DNA of 64,000 bases from contig NZ_KQ948667.1 in NCBI RefSeq assembly GCF_001514145.1, forward strand, positions 1 through 64,000. Direction: 5' to 3'. This DNA is from Streptomyces canus. GTDB lineage: Bacteria > Actinomycetota > Actinomycetes > Streptomycetales > Streptomycetaceae. A program made the position numbers and the translations under genes. This document shows, piece by piece, positions 34,201 to 42,580 of this stretch (its first letter is position 1; every line of letters starts with the position of its first letter). The notes under the pieces are model-generated. The model did no database searches, was not told where the DNA came from, and saw only the letters and a list, made by a program, of their open reading frames with translations.

Positions 34201-34302
34201 GGCACCACGATCAGGACCCACAAGGTGCAGTTGCGGATCCTCTCCGGCAGCACGTCCGCACGATCCACCGTGACCCTGGACGCGGTGATGGTCACCCGCT
34301 GA
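31285..34302 (+). CDS. Large secreted beta-propeller-type protein with FlgD-like Ig domain
   Basis: 1005 residues. Signal peptide (ALTALAVTQAVTAGPAGAAA). Residues ~35-660 are repetitive beta-rich sequence suggesting a propeller. A FlgD-type Ig domain then begins with FSPNGDGKTDTW, followed by a fibronectin-like stretch and a C-terminal beta-sandwich ending VTLDAVMVTR. ATG 31285 is used because it precedes the signal peptide and follows AGGAG; the frame extends upstream without a signal. It is paralogous in its N-terminal two thirds to the genes at 45.5 and 49.0 kb, but lacks their FG-GAP repeats. Confidence 0.75.
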   Translation: MPPLRRRFLAVPAAALTALAVTQAVTAGPAGAAAAADVSTTLAARTTSVPAAGDISGSGQAVVWRQKTSADTRAHGWLAVSGGTPQDLGRLADTDETVTVHAVSVQDGVVAAATSTDPNGALADHVTLRDLDSGAEDVLPVAYDSSGAAGDERYRAQAGDGILVQQSYQDDTSASLVRLLLRTPGGEDRTLLSGDEQYEVLASDAHGALVLRRTAPGWDHRIVYVDFATGATVTVAEPATDELPQGLEFTPGHVGVVDGATLTEWQRSAPGDGPSEVTLPSADARWISDDTLAWYRWSAADGAAELFAMARDGSTPATDLGGTATDLSVGDDGTMRLALYRDDVDAAIQTLTDGRISTAAGDATTIPAGPARLDALALSGGALYTADDSSRRQGVLLRSNLSAGPAGASASTPSRVLAYTSGLVHQTLAAAGGRVLVEQGGAPEPSHFQVYDADGKLVGTPLNYDDASVVNVVDFDGEHALVSDKTTASNGTLLLYTFADGHTQRVPSGSALSGGALYSSVRNGTTSTWAIHRTDLTTGTVTTAATVNCLPGGLQVRGSRILLTTCGTAASTTGLLLQAGSSVTTTVDSSVRTPILGTGVLYTFTKSSDSTAVTLNARSLTGTSTGTQPLFTLPDKADTGAADRWAVDRDAPWAAWMDGTGVTHVVWAGVPATASSAVPAGFSPNGDGKTDTWAPTWTYDRPVSWTLTLKSGTTQVRSLTGTSTAGKVAPVWNGTSGTGSAAAEGAYTWTLTARDTVTGRAAADITGKVTLRRTVPAATVTSPAVASSAATTASVPVGWSARTAGVKSYDIGWRVATRDSAGVWRLGSLQTWRTATTATSAVFGKAGSPVKPVAGLTYRFYVRAHDDAGQTGPWSKAATTGIPVDDRATALRYTGTWKSVAATSAWSGTERVSATKGAYVSFTADGTQLRVVAARKSNGGRFAVVVDGRTVGTVNTYAARTAYRQVVFTRTLGTTIRTHKVQLRILSGSTSARSTVTLDAVMVTR

Positions 34303-34328
34303 TACATCGCCCTGTCGCCCGGTACGGG

Positions 34329-34619
34329 TCAAGAGGCCAGGAGCCTGCGCTTCTGGTCCTCGAACTCCGCTTCCGTGAGCAGGCCCTGGGTCTTGAGGTC
34401 GCCCAGCTGCTTCAGCTGTTCGATCTTGCTGGTCATGTCGGAGGGCGGCGGAGCGGATGGCTCGGCAGGAGGCGCCGGTGCCGGCTGCGGTGCCGGCTCC
34501 TGGGGCCCCTGCTGGGCCGCCCAGCGTCCCTGCTGCCGGCGGGATACGCGGTTGGACACGGCGGTCGCCGTTCCGGCGACGACGGCTGTACGGGCCACCC
34601 CTCGCAGGAGTCCAGGCAT
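34329..34619 (-). CDS. Small SHOCT-domain protein
   Basis: 96 residues: a short hydrophobic, basic N-terminus, a Pro/Ala-rich linker and a C-terminal SHOCT helical pair (IEQLKQLGDLKTQGLLTEAE). The ATG at 34617-34619 has AAGGGAG before it; the longer open frame has no such site. SHOCT domains mediate oligomer or membrane association. It starts about 37 bp after the DUF6325-like gene, so the two may be co-transcribed. Confidence 0.8.
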   Translation of the reverse strand: MPGLLRGVARTAVVAGTATAVSNRVSRRQQGRWAAQQGPQEPAPQPAPAPPAEPSAPPPSDMTSKIEQLKQLGDLKTQGLLTEAEFEDQKRRLLAS

Positions 34620-34656
34620 GGTGATCTCCCTTCTCGTTTCCCCTTGCCCTCGCTCT

Positions 34657-35118
34657 TCAGGGCGAGGTTTCCGCCGCGTCGAGCGCGGCCAGAACGGCGG
34701 GGACCGGGATCCTCCCGGAGGCGACCAGTTCGGCACCGCCGCGTCGCAGGGCGGCGGCGAACGGGGCGGCCCAGAGGTTCTCGTAGATCAGGACTCCGGC
34801 GGAGTTGCCGGGTTCCAGGGCGGCGGCTGCCTCCACGAGGTCGTCCTGGCCCAGCAGGCCGGAGGACGCTCCCTCGAAGACGGCCAGGTCGAGTTCGCCG
34901 TCGCCGGTGAGATCGCCGATCTCCAGACCGGTCACGGATCCGTCGGCGTCCTTCCGGATGAACGTCAGGTCGAGGATCCGGATGAGGCCGCGGTCCACCA
35001 GATCGACCAGGAGGGGGAAGCCCTCGCCGGTCATTCGGTTGCCGGGGAACTCGACGACCAGATAGTCGATCGGTCCCATCGCGCCGGATGTGTCGACTGC
35101 ATCGAATGTGTCGCTCAC
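34657..35118 (-). CDS. DUF6325-family protein
   Basis: 153 residues beginning MSDTFDAVD and containing the family hallmark GPIDYLVVEFPGNRM, with a SHOCT-like or membrane-partner role known only by association. The GTG at 35116-35118 is preceded by AAGGTGA. A half-copy of the regional motif (TCACCCG at 35200) lies 82 bp upstream. It forms a short unit with the SHOCT gene. Function unknown. Confidence 0.75.
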   Translation of the reverse strand: MSDTFDAVDTSGAMGPIDYLVVEFPGNRMTGEGFPLLVDLVDRGLIRILDLTFIRKDADGSVTGLEIGDLTGDGELDLAVFEGASSGLLGQDDLVEAAAALEPGNSAGVLIYENLWAAPFAAALRRGGAELVASGRIPVPAVLAALDAAETSP

Positions 35119-35255
35119 GGCGTCACCTTCTGGGCTCGTGGCTGCTCCCCCATGCCATTGCATCACCGCATCGGGGCGGCCGCACGTCGTGCGCGGTTCA
35201 CCCGTCGGGCGCACACGGGTCGCGCCTTCGGCGCCGCACCGATCTTCTGGTGTCC

Positions 35256-36593
35256 ATGGCCCACAACGGCGACGAGCCGCTCTCGAACCGGGAGCGCAGC
35301 GAACTGGATGAACTGCGGCACCGCGTAGGCGCCCTGGAGAGCGGCGGGCACCCGCAGGCGGCACGGCATCACTTCCTCCGGTCCACGGGATCCGTCCTGC
35401 TGATCCTCTTCGCGGCCCTGCTGTCGCTGCTGTCCGTCATCGCGGTCTGGGCGAACAGCATCGTGCGGGACACCGACCGCTACGTCGCCACGGTGGGACC
35501 ACTGGCCTCGAACCCGGATGTGCAGAAGGCCGTCACCAACCGGGTCACCGACGTGGTGCTGGCGAAGATCGACGTGGACGTGCTGGTCAAACAGCTGCAG
35601 GACGCCGTGTCGGAGAAGGGCGTGCCGCCGAAGGCGGCCCAGCTGGTCGGCAACCTGGACGGGCCGATCACGAGCGGTCTGAAGCAGCTGGTCAGCGGCA
35701 CCGTGGAGCGGGTGGTCAGCAGCAGTGCCTTCGAGAAGGTCTGGGTGGAGGCCAACCGCAGGGTGCACTCGTCCGTCGACAAGGCCCTGACGGGCGAGGG
35801 CGACGGCGCGGTCTCGCTGAAGAACGACCAGGTGGCCATCGACGTGGCCCCGATCGTGGCCCAGGTCAAGGAGCGGTTGGTCGACGCCGGCCTCGGAGTC
35901 GCCGCGAAGATCCCGGACGTCCACACGGACTTCGTGGTGGTCCAGTCGAAGGACATCGGCAAGATCAAGACCTATATGAGAGTCCTGGAGATCATGGGCA
36001 GCTGGCTGCCCCTCATCGCCCTGCTGGTGGCCGCGGCGGGGGTGTACACCGCGTTCAACCGCCGGCACGCGCTGATCGGGGCCGGGTTGGCGGTGTTCCT
36101 GGCCATGCTGGTCCTCGGCATCACCCTCACCGTCTTCCGGGACGTCTACCTCGACCATCTGCCCTCCGGAGCGTCCCCGGCCGCCGCCGGAGCGGTGTAC
36201 GACGCGCTGATCAAGTTCCTGCGCGCCGGAGTACGGGCGCTCGGTGCCGTCGCCCTCATCGTCGCCATCGGCGCCTTCCTCAGCGGCCCGTCCCGGATCG
36301 CCGTCCTCGTGCGCAACGGCTGCCGCAGGAGCATCGGCGCCCTGCGCGACGTGTCGGTCTCCGAAGGACTTCGACTCGGGGCGGTCGGGCGGTTCGTGCA
36401 CCGCTTCAAGCGCTGGATCGGGGTCGCGATCCTCGTGGTCGCCGCGATCGTCCTGTTCACCTGGACCTACCCGACCACGATGGTCGTGGTGTGGACCACG
36501 GTCATCGTGCTGGTGGGCTTCGCGATCCGTGAGTTCCTGGACACCGGCTCCGCCCCGGCCGCCCCCGAGTCCCGGACCGCCGCGGCTCCCTGA
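35256..36593 (+). CDS. Multi-pass membrane protein of unknown function
   Basis: 445 residues. One N-terminal membrane segment (SVLLILFAALLSLLSVIAVW), a long extracytoplasmic domain of about 220 residues rich in Asp/Val/Lys, then four further segments and a short Ala/Pro tail. The ATG at 35256 gives MAHNGDEPLSNRERSELDELRHRV, a cytoplasmic coiled start; the frame is open upstream but has no ribosome site. It is the only plus-strand gene among the minus-strand stress-type genes here. Confidence 0.75.
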   Translation: MAHNGDEPLSNRERSELDELRHRVGALESGGHPQAARHHFLRSTGSVLLILFAALLSLLSVIAVWANSIVRDTDRYVATVGPLASNPDVQKAVTNRVTDVVLAKIDVDVLVKQLQDAVSEKGVPPKAAQLVGNLDGPITSGLKQLVSGTVERVVSSSAFEKVWVEANRRVHSSVDKALTGEGDGAVSLKNDQVAIDVAPIVAQVKERLVDAGLGVAAKIPDVHTDFVVVQSKDIGKIKTYMRVLEIMGSWLPLIALLVAAAGVYTAFNRRHALIGAGLAVFLAMLVLGITLTVFRDVYLDHLPSGASPAAAGAVYDALIKFLRAGVRALGAVALIVAIGAFLSGPSRIAVLVRNGCRRSIGALRDVSVSEGLRLGAVGRFVHRFKRWIGVAILVVAAIVLFTWTYPTTMVVVWTTVIVLVGFAIREFLDTGSAPAAPESRTAAAP

Positions 36594-36604
36594 GGCCGCT
36601 GTGC

Positions 36605-37096
36605 TCATGCGGGTCCGTGCGGCGGGGACGACATCCTGTGCGACTGACGGTCGTCGGACGGCGGACGCTCGTCGGACACGGTGAAGAGGTTGTCGCGCTG
36701 GACCACGCACAGGGCCCAGATGATGAAGCCCGAGATCGCGATCATCACGACCGACCACACCGGGTAGTACGGCAGGGAGAGGAAGTTGGCGATGATGACG
36801 AGCCCGGCGATGGCCACGCCGAGGACGCGCGCCCACGTCGACGTCCGGAGCAGCCCGATGCTGACGAGCACGGCGACCACGCCCAGCGCGAGGTGGACCC
36901 AGCCCCAGCCGGTCAGGTCGAACTCGAACGCATAGTTGCGCGTCGTGACGAAGATGTCGTCCTCGGCGATGGCCATGATGCCCCGGAAGATGTCGAGCAG
37001 GCCGACGAGGAAGAGCATCACGGCACCGAAGGCGGTCAGGCCGGTGGCCCATTCCTGCTTCGCCGTGTGTGCCCCCTGAGTGTGTGTCGCAGTCAT
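36605..37096 (-). CDS. Four-helix DUF7144-type membrane protein
   Basis: 163 residues with four membrane segments, the first being FGAVMLFLVGLLDIFRGIMAI, and GWGWVHLALGVVAVLVSIGLL in the middle. The pattern matches the actinobacterial DUF7144 family (name from memory). Function unknown, often encoded near SHOCT and HdeD genes. It is the downstream member of a pair with the SHOCT/PLDc-type gene, 30 bp apart. Confidence 0.8.
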   Translation of the reverse strand: MTATHTQGAHTAKQEWATGLTAFGAVMLFLVGLLDIFRGIMAIAEDDIFVTTRNYAFEFDLTGWGWVHLALGVVAVLVSIGLLRTSTWARVLGVAIAGLVIIANFLSLPYYPVWSVVMIAISGFIIWALCVVQRDNLFTVSDERPPSDDRQSHRMSSPPHGPA

Positions 37097-37126
37097 CTTG
37101 TGCCTCGATTCGTCGTGTACGTACGC

Positions 37127-37588
37127 TCAGCGACCGGTGGTGGTGGAGCCGGTGTGCTCCGCCGGGCCGTGGCCGGCCAGGACCAGTTCCTTGGCCCTGC
37201 GGAACTCCTCGTCCGTGATGTCGCCACGGGCGCGGATGTCGGACAGCTTGGCGAGCTCGTCGATGCTGCTGGTCCGGGTCTGGGTGCCCGCGGCCTCCCT
37301 GATGCGGGCGTCGAAGGCTTCCTGCTGGGCTCGGGCCTGGGACATCTCCCGGCGGCCCATGTTCTTGCCGCGTGCGATCACGTAGACGAAGACGCCCAGG
37401 AAGGGCAGCAGGATGGTGAACGCCAGCCAGCCGGCCTTCCCCCAGCCGCTCATCTCGTCGTCACGGAAGATGTCGACGACGACGCGGAAGAGCAGGACGA
37501 ACCACATGATCCACAGGAAGAACCAGAGCATGCTCCAGAAGACGCTCAGCAGGGGATAGTCGTACGCGAGGTACGTCTGCGCGCTCAT
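37127..37588 (-). CDS. Membrane protein with phospholipase D N-type segment and SHOCT domain
   Basis: 153 residues. Two N-terminal membrane helices (FWSMLWFFLWIMWFVLLFRVV and AGWLAFTILLPFLGVFVYVI) match the short PLDc_N module, followed by a coiled linker and a C-terminal SHOCT domain (LAKLSDIRARGDITDEEF). A GGAGGAGAG ribosome site precedes the ATG. The regional palindrome lies 79 bp upstream. Confidence 0.85.
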   Translation of the reverse strand: MSAQTYLAYDYPLLSVFWSMLWFFLWIMWFVLLFRVVVDIFRDDEMSGWGKAGWLAFTILLPFLGVFVYVIARGKNMGRREMSQARAQQEAFDARIREAAGTQTRTSSIDELAKLSDIRARGDITDEEFRRAKELVLAGHGPAEHTGSTTTGR

Positions 37589-37666
37589 GTCTCTCCTCCG
37601 TCCCGGGCACTCGCCCGGCTGCCGTTTCGTGCAGTCTCAGCGTGGCCACGACCGGGGCCGGTGGCC

Positions 37667-37683
37667 TCACCCGACGCGGGTGA
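37667..37683 (-). promoter_or_regulatory. Regional motif copy 1, TCACCC-N5-GGGTGA
   Basis: Perfect 6-bp arms with spacer GACGC, 79 bp upstream of the minus-strand SHOCT membrane gene. Shares its flanking CC before the first arm with copies 3 and 4. Confidence 0.6.
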
Positions 37684-37902
37684 CCTTGCAAGGGTTCGGC
37701 CCGCGTACGGCGGGGGCGGCGGCTGTCCGGTACCGGTCGCAGGAGGCGACGTACTCGCCGAGGGCGAGGCCCGTCTGCGGGATGCGCGGGTTTCTTCCGG
37801 GCCATGAACAGCACGACGTCGGGCGGGTTCATGAATCCGCTCTCTTTGGGCGGAGGCGACCGCACGGTCCGGGCGGTCGCCTCCGGAGTGGCGGATGCGG
37901 TG

Positions 37903-38565
37903 TCAGACCGGCCCGGCATGGGCGTGCCGTCCCGTGGTGTGCGCCTTTCGCAGCGCGGCCCGCCACGCGAGGGCGACCGCCGCCTCGGCCAGGCCGAGCA
38001 GGACGAGCCACAGGCCGAGTAGCCGGGTCAGGGCACGGGCCGACTCCGTCGGCAGGGCGAGCACCACGATTCCCGCGACGATGGCGAGCACCGCTGCGCC
38101 CAGGACGACTCCGCGGTGCGGCAGGTCCTTGGCGGCGAGGGCCGTGTAGAGGGTGAGGATGCCGGAGACGAGCCAGACGACGCCGACGACCAGCGAGAGG
38201 GCGGCGATGGTCTGCAGCGGGTTGCGCAGGCTCAGAACCCCGGCCAGGACGTACAGCACGGCCAGGAGCAGCCCCGGGAGCCGTTCACCGTGCTCCTCCC
38301 GGCCGAAGACGGCCACGAACCGGAACGCCCCGGTCACCAGCAGATACAGCCCGATGAGGACGGCCAGGACATGCAGGGTTTCGTCCGGCCAGACCAGCAC
38401 CAGGACGCCCGGCACCAGCGTCGCGACCGCCGAGCACAGGATCCAGGTCCAGGAGCGGCCCAGTCGCGCCAGCACGTCCGCGGGGTCACTCACCGGAAGG
38501 GGGGCCGCCCCGGCGGCAGGGGGTTCCGGCCCGGTAGGCGGCGCCGGATCACGCGACATGGTCAT
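37903..38565 (-). CDS. HdeD family membrane protein
   Basis: 220 residues: a Pro/Ala-rich cytoplasmic start and six membrane segments in three paired DUF308 units (for example WTWILCSAVATLVPGVLVLV and IAALSLVVGVVWLVSGILTL). HdeD proteins are linked to acid resistance in enteric bacteria; the role in actinomycetes is unknown. The ATG at 38563-38565 is chosen because GAGGAGGAG precedes it, with a second ATG two codons later. A motif copy lies 111 bp upstream. Confidence 0.85.
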   Translation of the reverse strand: MTMSRDPAPPTGPEPPAAGAAPLPVSDPADVLARLGRSWTWILCSAVATLVPGVLVLVWPDETLHVLAVLIGLYLLVTGAFRFVAVFGREEHGERLPGLLLAVLYVLAGVLSLRNPLQTIAALSLVVGVVWLVSGILTLYTALAAKDLPHRGVVLGAAVLAIVAGIVVLALPTESARALTRLLGLWLVLLGLAEAAVALAWRAALRKAHTTGRHAHAGPV

Positions 38566-38675
38566 GGCTCCTCCTCGTGTGATCGAACGCCGCTCCCGGA
38601 CCGCCGACGGGGCGGTGTCCGAGCGAACGGTGTGCCGGACCGGTCCAGCGTCACGCCTGTCACCGAGTGCCGGGC

Positions 38676-38692
38676 TCACCCACCACGGGTGA
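38676..38692 (-). promoter_or_regulatory. Regional motif copy 2, TCACCC-N5-GGGTGA
   Basis: Perfect 6-bp arms with spacer ACCAC, 111 bp upstream of the HdeD gene start and 46 bp downstream of the end of the small gene's reading frame. Confidence 0.55.
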
Positions 38693-38738
38693 TCCGCCGG
38701 GGGGAGGTGCGGGCCATCGTGCGCTCGTCCCGCCCCCC

Positions 38739-38936
38739 TTACTCCGGCAGCTGCCTCATCTCCAGAACACGCAGTCCCAGTGACTGGCAGCGGGCCAGCA
38801 GCCCGTACAGGTGCGCTTCGTCCACGACAGGACCGAACAGGACGGTCTGGCCGGACATCACGACGTGGCTCAGCTCCGGAAACGCTTTGGCCAACGCTTC
38901 CGACAGGTGTCCCTCGACGCGGATCTCGTAGCGCAC
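38739..38936 (-). CDS. Small conserved-looking protein (65 residues)
   Basis: Begins MRYEIRVEGHLSEALAKAFPEL and ends LGLRVLEMRQLPE; a compact alpha/beta pattern without membrane segments. The GTG at 38934-38936 is preferred because GGAGGA lies 6 nt upstream; an in-frame ATG at 38951 lies within that site. A motif copy lies 82 bp upstream. Function unknown. Confidence 0.65.
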   Translation of the reverse strand: MRYEIRVEGHLSEALAKAFPELSHVVMSGQTVLFGPVVDEAHLYGLLARCQSLGLRVLEMRQLPE

Positions 38937-39017
38937 GAGCTGTCCTCCCATGGACTGCCTGGGACAGGTGGACGGCGCACTTCCCTGCGATCCTGCGCCT
39001 CCGTGCCTCGTCGGGCC

Positions 39018-39034
39018 TCACCCGGTACAGGTGA
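39018..39034 (-). promoter_or_regulatory. Regional motif copy 3, TCACCC-N5-AGGTGA
   Basis: Same 17-bp architecture with one arm mismatch, 82 bp upstream of the 65-residue gene. Confidence 0.5.
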
Positions 39035-39077
39035 CCGTCCCCTTCTCAATGCGTCAGATTCTCAGTACGGCAGATTC

Positions 39078-39605
39078 TCAATGCGTCAGAACGATCTTGA
39101 ACAGGACGATCAGCAGACCCAACAGCAGGTTGACCGATGCGGTGACGGCCAGAAGCCGCCGCGAAGCACCGGCGCGGCGTGCCGCGGCCACGGACCAGCC
39201 CACCTGCCCGGCCACCGCGACGGACAGAGCCAGCCACAGAGCGCCTCGCACGTCGAGGCCCAGGAGCGGGCTGACGGCCACCGCGACGGCCGGCGGGACG
39301 GCGGCATTGACGATCGGCCACTCGTCACGGCACACGTGCAGTACGACACGGCGGTCCAGAGCCTGTTGCGCCAGCCGGGCCCCGAACAACTGGGCGTGCA
39401 CATGCGCGATCCAGAACACCAGGCCGGTGAGCAACAGCAGCAGCACCAACTCGGTGCGCGGGAAGGAACCCAGGGTGCCGGCGCCGATCACCACGGAGGC
39501 CGCGAGCATGGATCCGTAGACGCCGCCCGTGTAGTCCGCGTGGGCGCGGCGTTCGACACGACGCTCCCCGCGGGCCGTGGCCGGGCCGGTCCTGGTTCTG
39601 GACAC
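39078..39605 (-). CDS. Integral membrane protein of unknown function
   Basis: 175 residues. A basic N-terminus (RRVERRAHADY) precedes about four membrane segments, including TELVLLLLLTGLVFWIAHVH and LLGLLIVLFKIVLTH at the very end. The GTG start at 39603-39605 is preceded by GGAGGGAG. Motif copy 4 lies 54 bp upstream. No family recognised. Confidence 0.75.
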   Translation of the reverse strand: MSRTRTGPATARGERRVERRAHADYTGGVYGSMLAASVVIGAGTLGSFPRTELVLLLLLTGLVFWIAHVHAQLFGARLAQQALDRRVVLHVCRDEWPIVNAAVPPAVAVAVSPLLGLDVRGALWLALSVAVAGQVGWSVAAARRAGASRRLLAVTASVNLLLGLLIVLFKIVLTH

Positions 39606-39658
39606 CGGCGACTCCCTCCGGACTCAGTCCATCGCATCCGAAGCGCGGGCCCCGTGCC

Positions 39659-39675
39659 TCACCCGTCACGGGGGA
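39659..39675 (-). promoter_or_regulatory. Regional motif copy 4, TCACCC-N5-GGGGGA
   Basis: Same 17-bp architecture with one mismatch, 54 bp upstream of the 175-residue membrane protein gene. A further half-site TCACCC occurs at 39702. Confidence 0.45.
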
Positions 39676-39715
39676 AGGACCGCACCCGGGGGCGGACGCG
39701 CTCACCCACGCCCGT

Positions 39716-42397
39716 TCACAGCAGCCGGAGGTCGCGCGCGCGGCGCACCGCGTCGCCTCGCCGGTTCACCGCCAGCTTCCGGTAGACGCTCTTGAGGTGG
39801 GTCTTCACCGTGTTCACCGACACGTAGAGGTCGGCGGCGACCTCCTCCGTCGACATCATCCGGGCCAGCCGCTCCAGGACGTCGCGCTCGCGTCCGCTCA
39901 GCTCCACCGCGACGAGCGGCATGGGCGGCTCCTCCGGCTGCTCACCGTGTCGCGGCGAGCCGGGCGTCAGCCAGCCCGCCGCCAGCTCGTGGAGGGGAGG
40001 CGTGGCCAGGAGGGGACCGAGCCATGCTCCCGCATCGAGGAACGGGCGCCGCAGCCGCTCCCGCCGGGCGTCGAGGAGCGCGTGGGCCACGAGCCGGCGG
40101 GCCGTGGCGGTGTCACCCGCCTCCTGAGCCGCCCGAGCCCTCACCAGCGCCGCCCGCACGGTCACCGCCGGCCCGGCGCGGCTCCCGGTGCGGAGGCCGT
40201 CGAGCAGGTCGATGGCCACCCGTGGACGGCCCGTGGCGAGGTGGATCGCCGCGGCCTCCACGGCACACGCCGGCTGGTCGACGGACACCCCCTGGAGCAC
40301 CTCGGCCGCCGCGTCCGGCCGCCCTTCGGCCACGTGGGCGGCAGCGGTGACGAGGGCTTCATGGCTCGTCGCCCAGGGGGAGGCCACGGCGGCGGAGACG
40401 TCCGGGCCGGCCGCCTCCACGGCGGCTCGTGCCTTGCCCCTGACCAACAGCAGGCGAGCCGTGGCCAGGGCTCGCCCCGCCGCCGGGACCGGGTCATGTG
40501 CTCCTGCCGGGAGCTGGGCCGTCTCGTCGAGGAGGGCCTGGGCCCGGCCCAGCTCATGGCGGTCGACGGCCACGGCGGCGAGGACCAGCTGCCCGATGCC
40601 GGAGCCGGAGGGCTGGGGAAGGCCGACCCGCTCCATCTCGGACACCGCCGCCAAGGCCTTGCGCTCCGCTCGGCCGAGCCAGCCGTCCAGATAGTCCAGC
40701 AGGGCAAGGTGCTCCAGGGCGTCCTCTCGCGGCAGCACCGTGGAGGCGCCGCCGGGAGCGGCGGCCGCCGTGGTCAGGGCAGCGCGCGCGTCCTCGAAAC
40801 GCCCGGCCCACAGGCGGGCCGAGCCCAGATGCGTCAGCAGGAGAGCGGTGAGTTCGGGATGCTTGTCCAGGAGGTGCGCCGGGACCTCCTGCCGTAGGCC
40901 GTCGGCCGTCACGGCGGCCCTTTCGGCCCGTGGGGGACATCCGGTCAGCCGGGCGGCCAGCGCCTCCAGCAGTGCACAGCTCAACTGGGCGGCCGCCGGG
41001 TCGGGCACGTCGTCGGTCAGGTGCTCCTCGGCGAGGCGCAGACGTGCCAGACCATGATCGAGATCGTGCCGGGACAGGTCACGGGCGGCGCGCACGACGT
41101 CCGTCGCCGGGCTTCGGGCCTCGGGGCCCATGTGGGAGAACAACTGGGTGAGGTCGTCCGAGCGCAGGCCGGTGAAGAGCTGTCCGATCGCCAGGTCGTC
41201 GACGAGGGCGCCGGCGGCGAAGTCCCAGTCGCCCGCCGCGGCGCCGTGGGCGAGTGTCTCCGGCAGGAATCCGGAACGGCGCAGCCACCGCGCGGCCCGC
41301 CGGTGGAGTTCCGGCTCCAGGCCGGGCAGACGCACGCGCAGATGGGCCCGGAGTATCTCCCGGAACAGCGGGTGGAGCTGGTACGAGGAGTGCCCGAGAT
41401 ACTCGACGAACGCGTTGTCGCGGTGCAGCCCGGCGAGAATGGGCTCGGCATCGGTCCGGAGGGTCAGCGCGTTGGCCAGCTCGGGGGAGAACCGCTCCAG
41501 GACGCTGACCCGCAGCAGGAGGTCCTGGGTCTCCTCCGGCTGTCCCCTGAGGACCTCGGCCAGCAGGAAGTCCGCGACCGTACTGCGGTCCGCGTCGAAC
41601 TCCTTCAGATACAGCTCCGGGTCGGCGCTCTCCAGAGCGGCCAGGGCGGACAGGCGCAGACCGGCGGCCCACCCCCGGGTGCGGTCCACCAAGGCGCACG
41701 CGGCAGGGACCGGAAGGCTCAGACCGTGCAGCTCCAGCAGTGCGACGGCCTCCTCGGGGGTGAACGCCAGCTCGGCGGCGCGGATCTCCGTCAGCTCGCC
41801 GGCCGCCCGGTAGCGGTGCAGCGGCAGCAGCGGTTCGGTGCGGGTGACGAGGACGAGGTGCAGGCCGGACCCGGCGTGGTGCAGGACGAACTCCAGCTGC
41901 TCCGTGACCTCCGGATCGGTCATGCGGTCGTACTCGTCGAGCACGAGGACCACGGGCCGGTCGCGATCGTTGAGCTCGGCGGCGAGCGCTGCCAGCAGCT
42001 TGCGGTCCACCCGGGAGGCGTCCGCGGGGGCCCCGACCGCGTCGGACGCCGACGCACCGCAGGCGCGCAGTGCCTGAAGGACGTACGCCCAGAACACCCC
42101 GGGACGCCGGTCCCCCGCTTCGACGGTGAGCCAGGCGACCGGCTGCCGCAGTCCGGCGGCCCAGTCGGCGGCCAGCAGGGTTTTGCCGGCCCCGGCCGGG
42201 CCGTTGACGATTGTCAACGGCGTCACCAGAGCCTGACCGAGGTGCTGCACCAGCCGCTGCCGCCACAGGAACGTGGCGGGCCGCGCGGGCAGCGCGAACC
42301 GGGTGCGCAGGAACGGGTCTCCCCGGGGATCGGCGTACGGCACGGCCGGAACGATCGGAACGGTCGTTCCTCCGGCGTTCTCGTAGGTCTCGGCCAC
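39716..42397 (-). CDS. LAL-type LuxR transcriptional regulator (MalT-like)
   Basis: 893 residues. Walker A NGPAGAGKTLLAADWA near residue 65, Walker B VVLVLDEYDRM near residue 150, a long helical TPR-like middle, and a C-terminal LuxR helix-turn-helix (LSGRERDVLERLARMMSTEE, with VNTVKTHLKSVYRKL). This is the large ATP-binding LuxR class that integrates ligand and ATP signals. It lies next to the stress-type membrane genes with the shared palindrome and could be their regulator (inference). GTG start at 42395-42397. Confidence 0.92.
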   Translation of the reverse strand: MAETYENAGGTTVPIVPAVPYADPRGDPFLRTRFALPARPATFLWRQRLVQHLGQALVTPLTIVNGPAGAGKTLLAADWAAGLRQPVAWLTVEAGDRRPGVFWAYVLQALRACGASASDAVGAPADASRVDRKLLAALAAELNDRDRPVVLVLDEYDRMTDPEVTEQLEFVLHHAGSGLHLVLVTRTEPLLPLHRYRAAGELTEIRAAELAFTPEEAVALLELHGLSLPVPAACALVDRTRGWAAGLRLSALAALESADPELYLKEFDADRSTVADFLLAEVLRGQPEETQDLLLRVSVLERFSPELANALTLRTDAEPILAGLHRDNAFVEYLGHSSYQLHPLFREILRAHLRVRLPGLEPELHRRAARWLRRSGFLPETLAHGAAAGDWDFAAGALVDDLAIGQLFTGLRSDDLTQLFSHMGPEARSPATDVVRAARDLSRHDLDHGLARLRLAEEHLTDDVPDPAAAQLSCALLEALAARLTGCPPRAERAAVTADGLRQEVPAHLLDKHPELTALLLTHLGSARLWAGRFEDARAALTTAAAAPGGASTVLPREDALEHLALLDYLDGWLGRAERKALAAVSEMERVGLPQPSGSGIGQLVLAAVAVDRHELGRAQALLDETAQLPAGAHDPVPAAGRALATARLLLVRGKARAAVEAAGPDVSAAVASPWATSHEALVTAAAHVAEGRPDAAAEVLQGVSVDQPACAVEAAAIHLATGRPRVAIDLLDGLRTGSRAGPAVTVRAALVRARAAQEAGDTATARRLVAHALLDARRERLRRPFLDAGAWLGPLLATPPLHELAAGWLTPGSPRHGEQPEEPPMPLVAVELSGRERDVLERLARMMSTEEVAADLYVSVNTVKTHLKSVYRKLAVNRRGDAVRRARDLRLL

Positions 42398-42580
42398 GGT
42401 CGCTCAACCCCTGTCTGCCAGGGTCACGTCACGGGCGGCGCTTCCTCCACCAGCATCCCAGCCTCTCCGCCATGACGCGCGTCACGCCGGTCCACCCCGA
42501 CATGCGGGGCGAACCCAAGAGGGCGAGATTGGAAGTGGCCCCGACCGGCCGAACGCGCCGTTTCCGGATCGGAGAAACCC

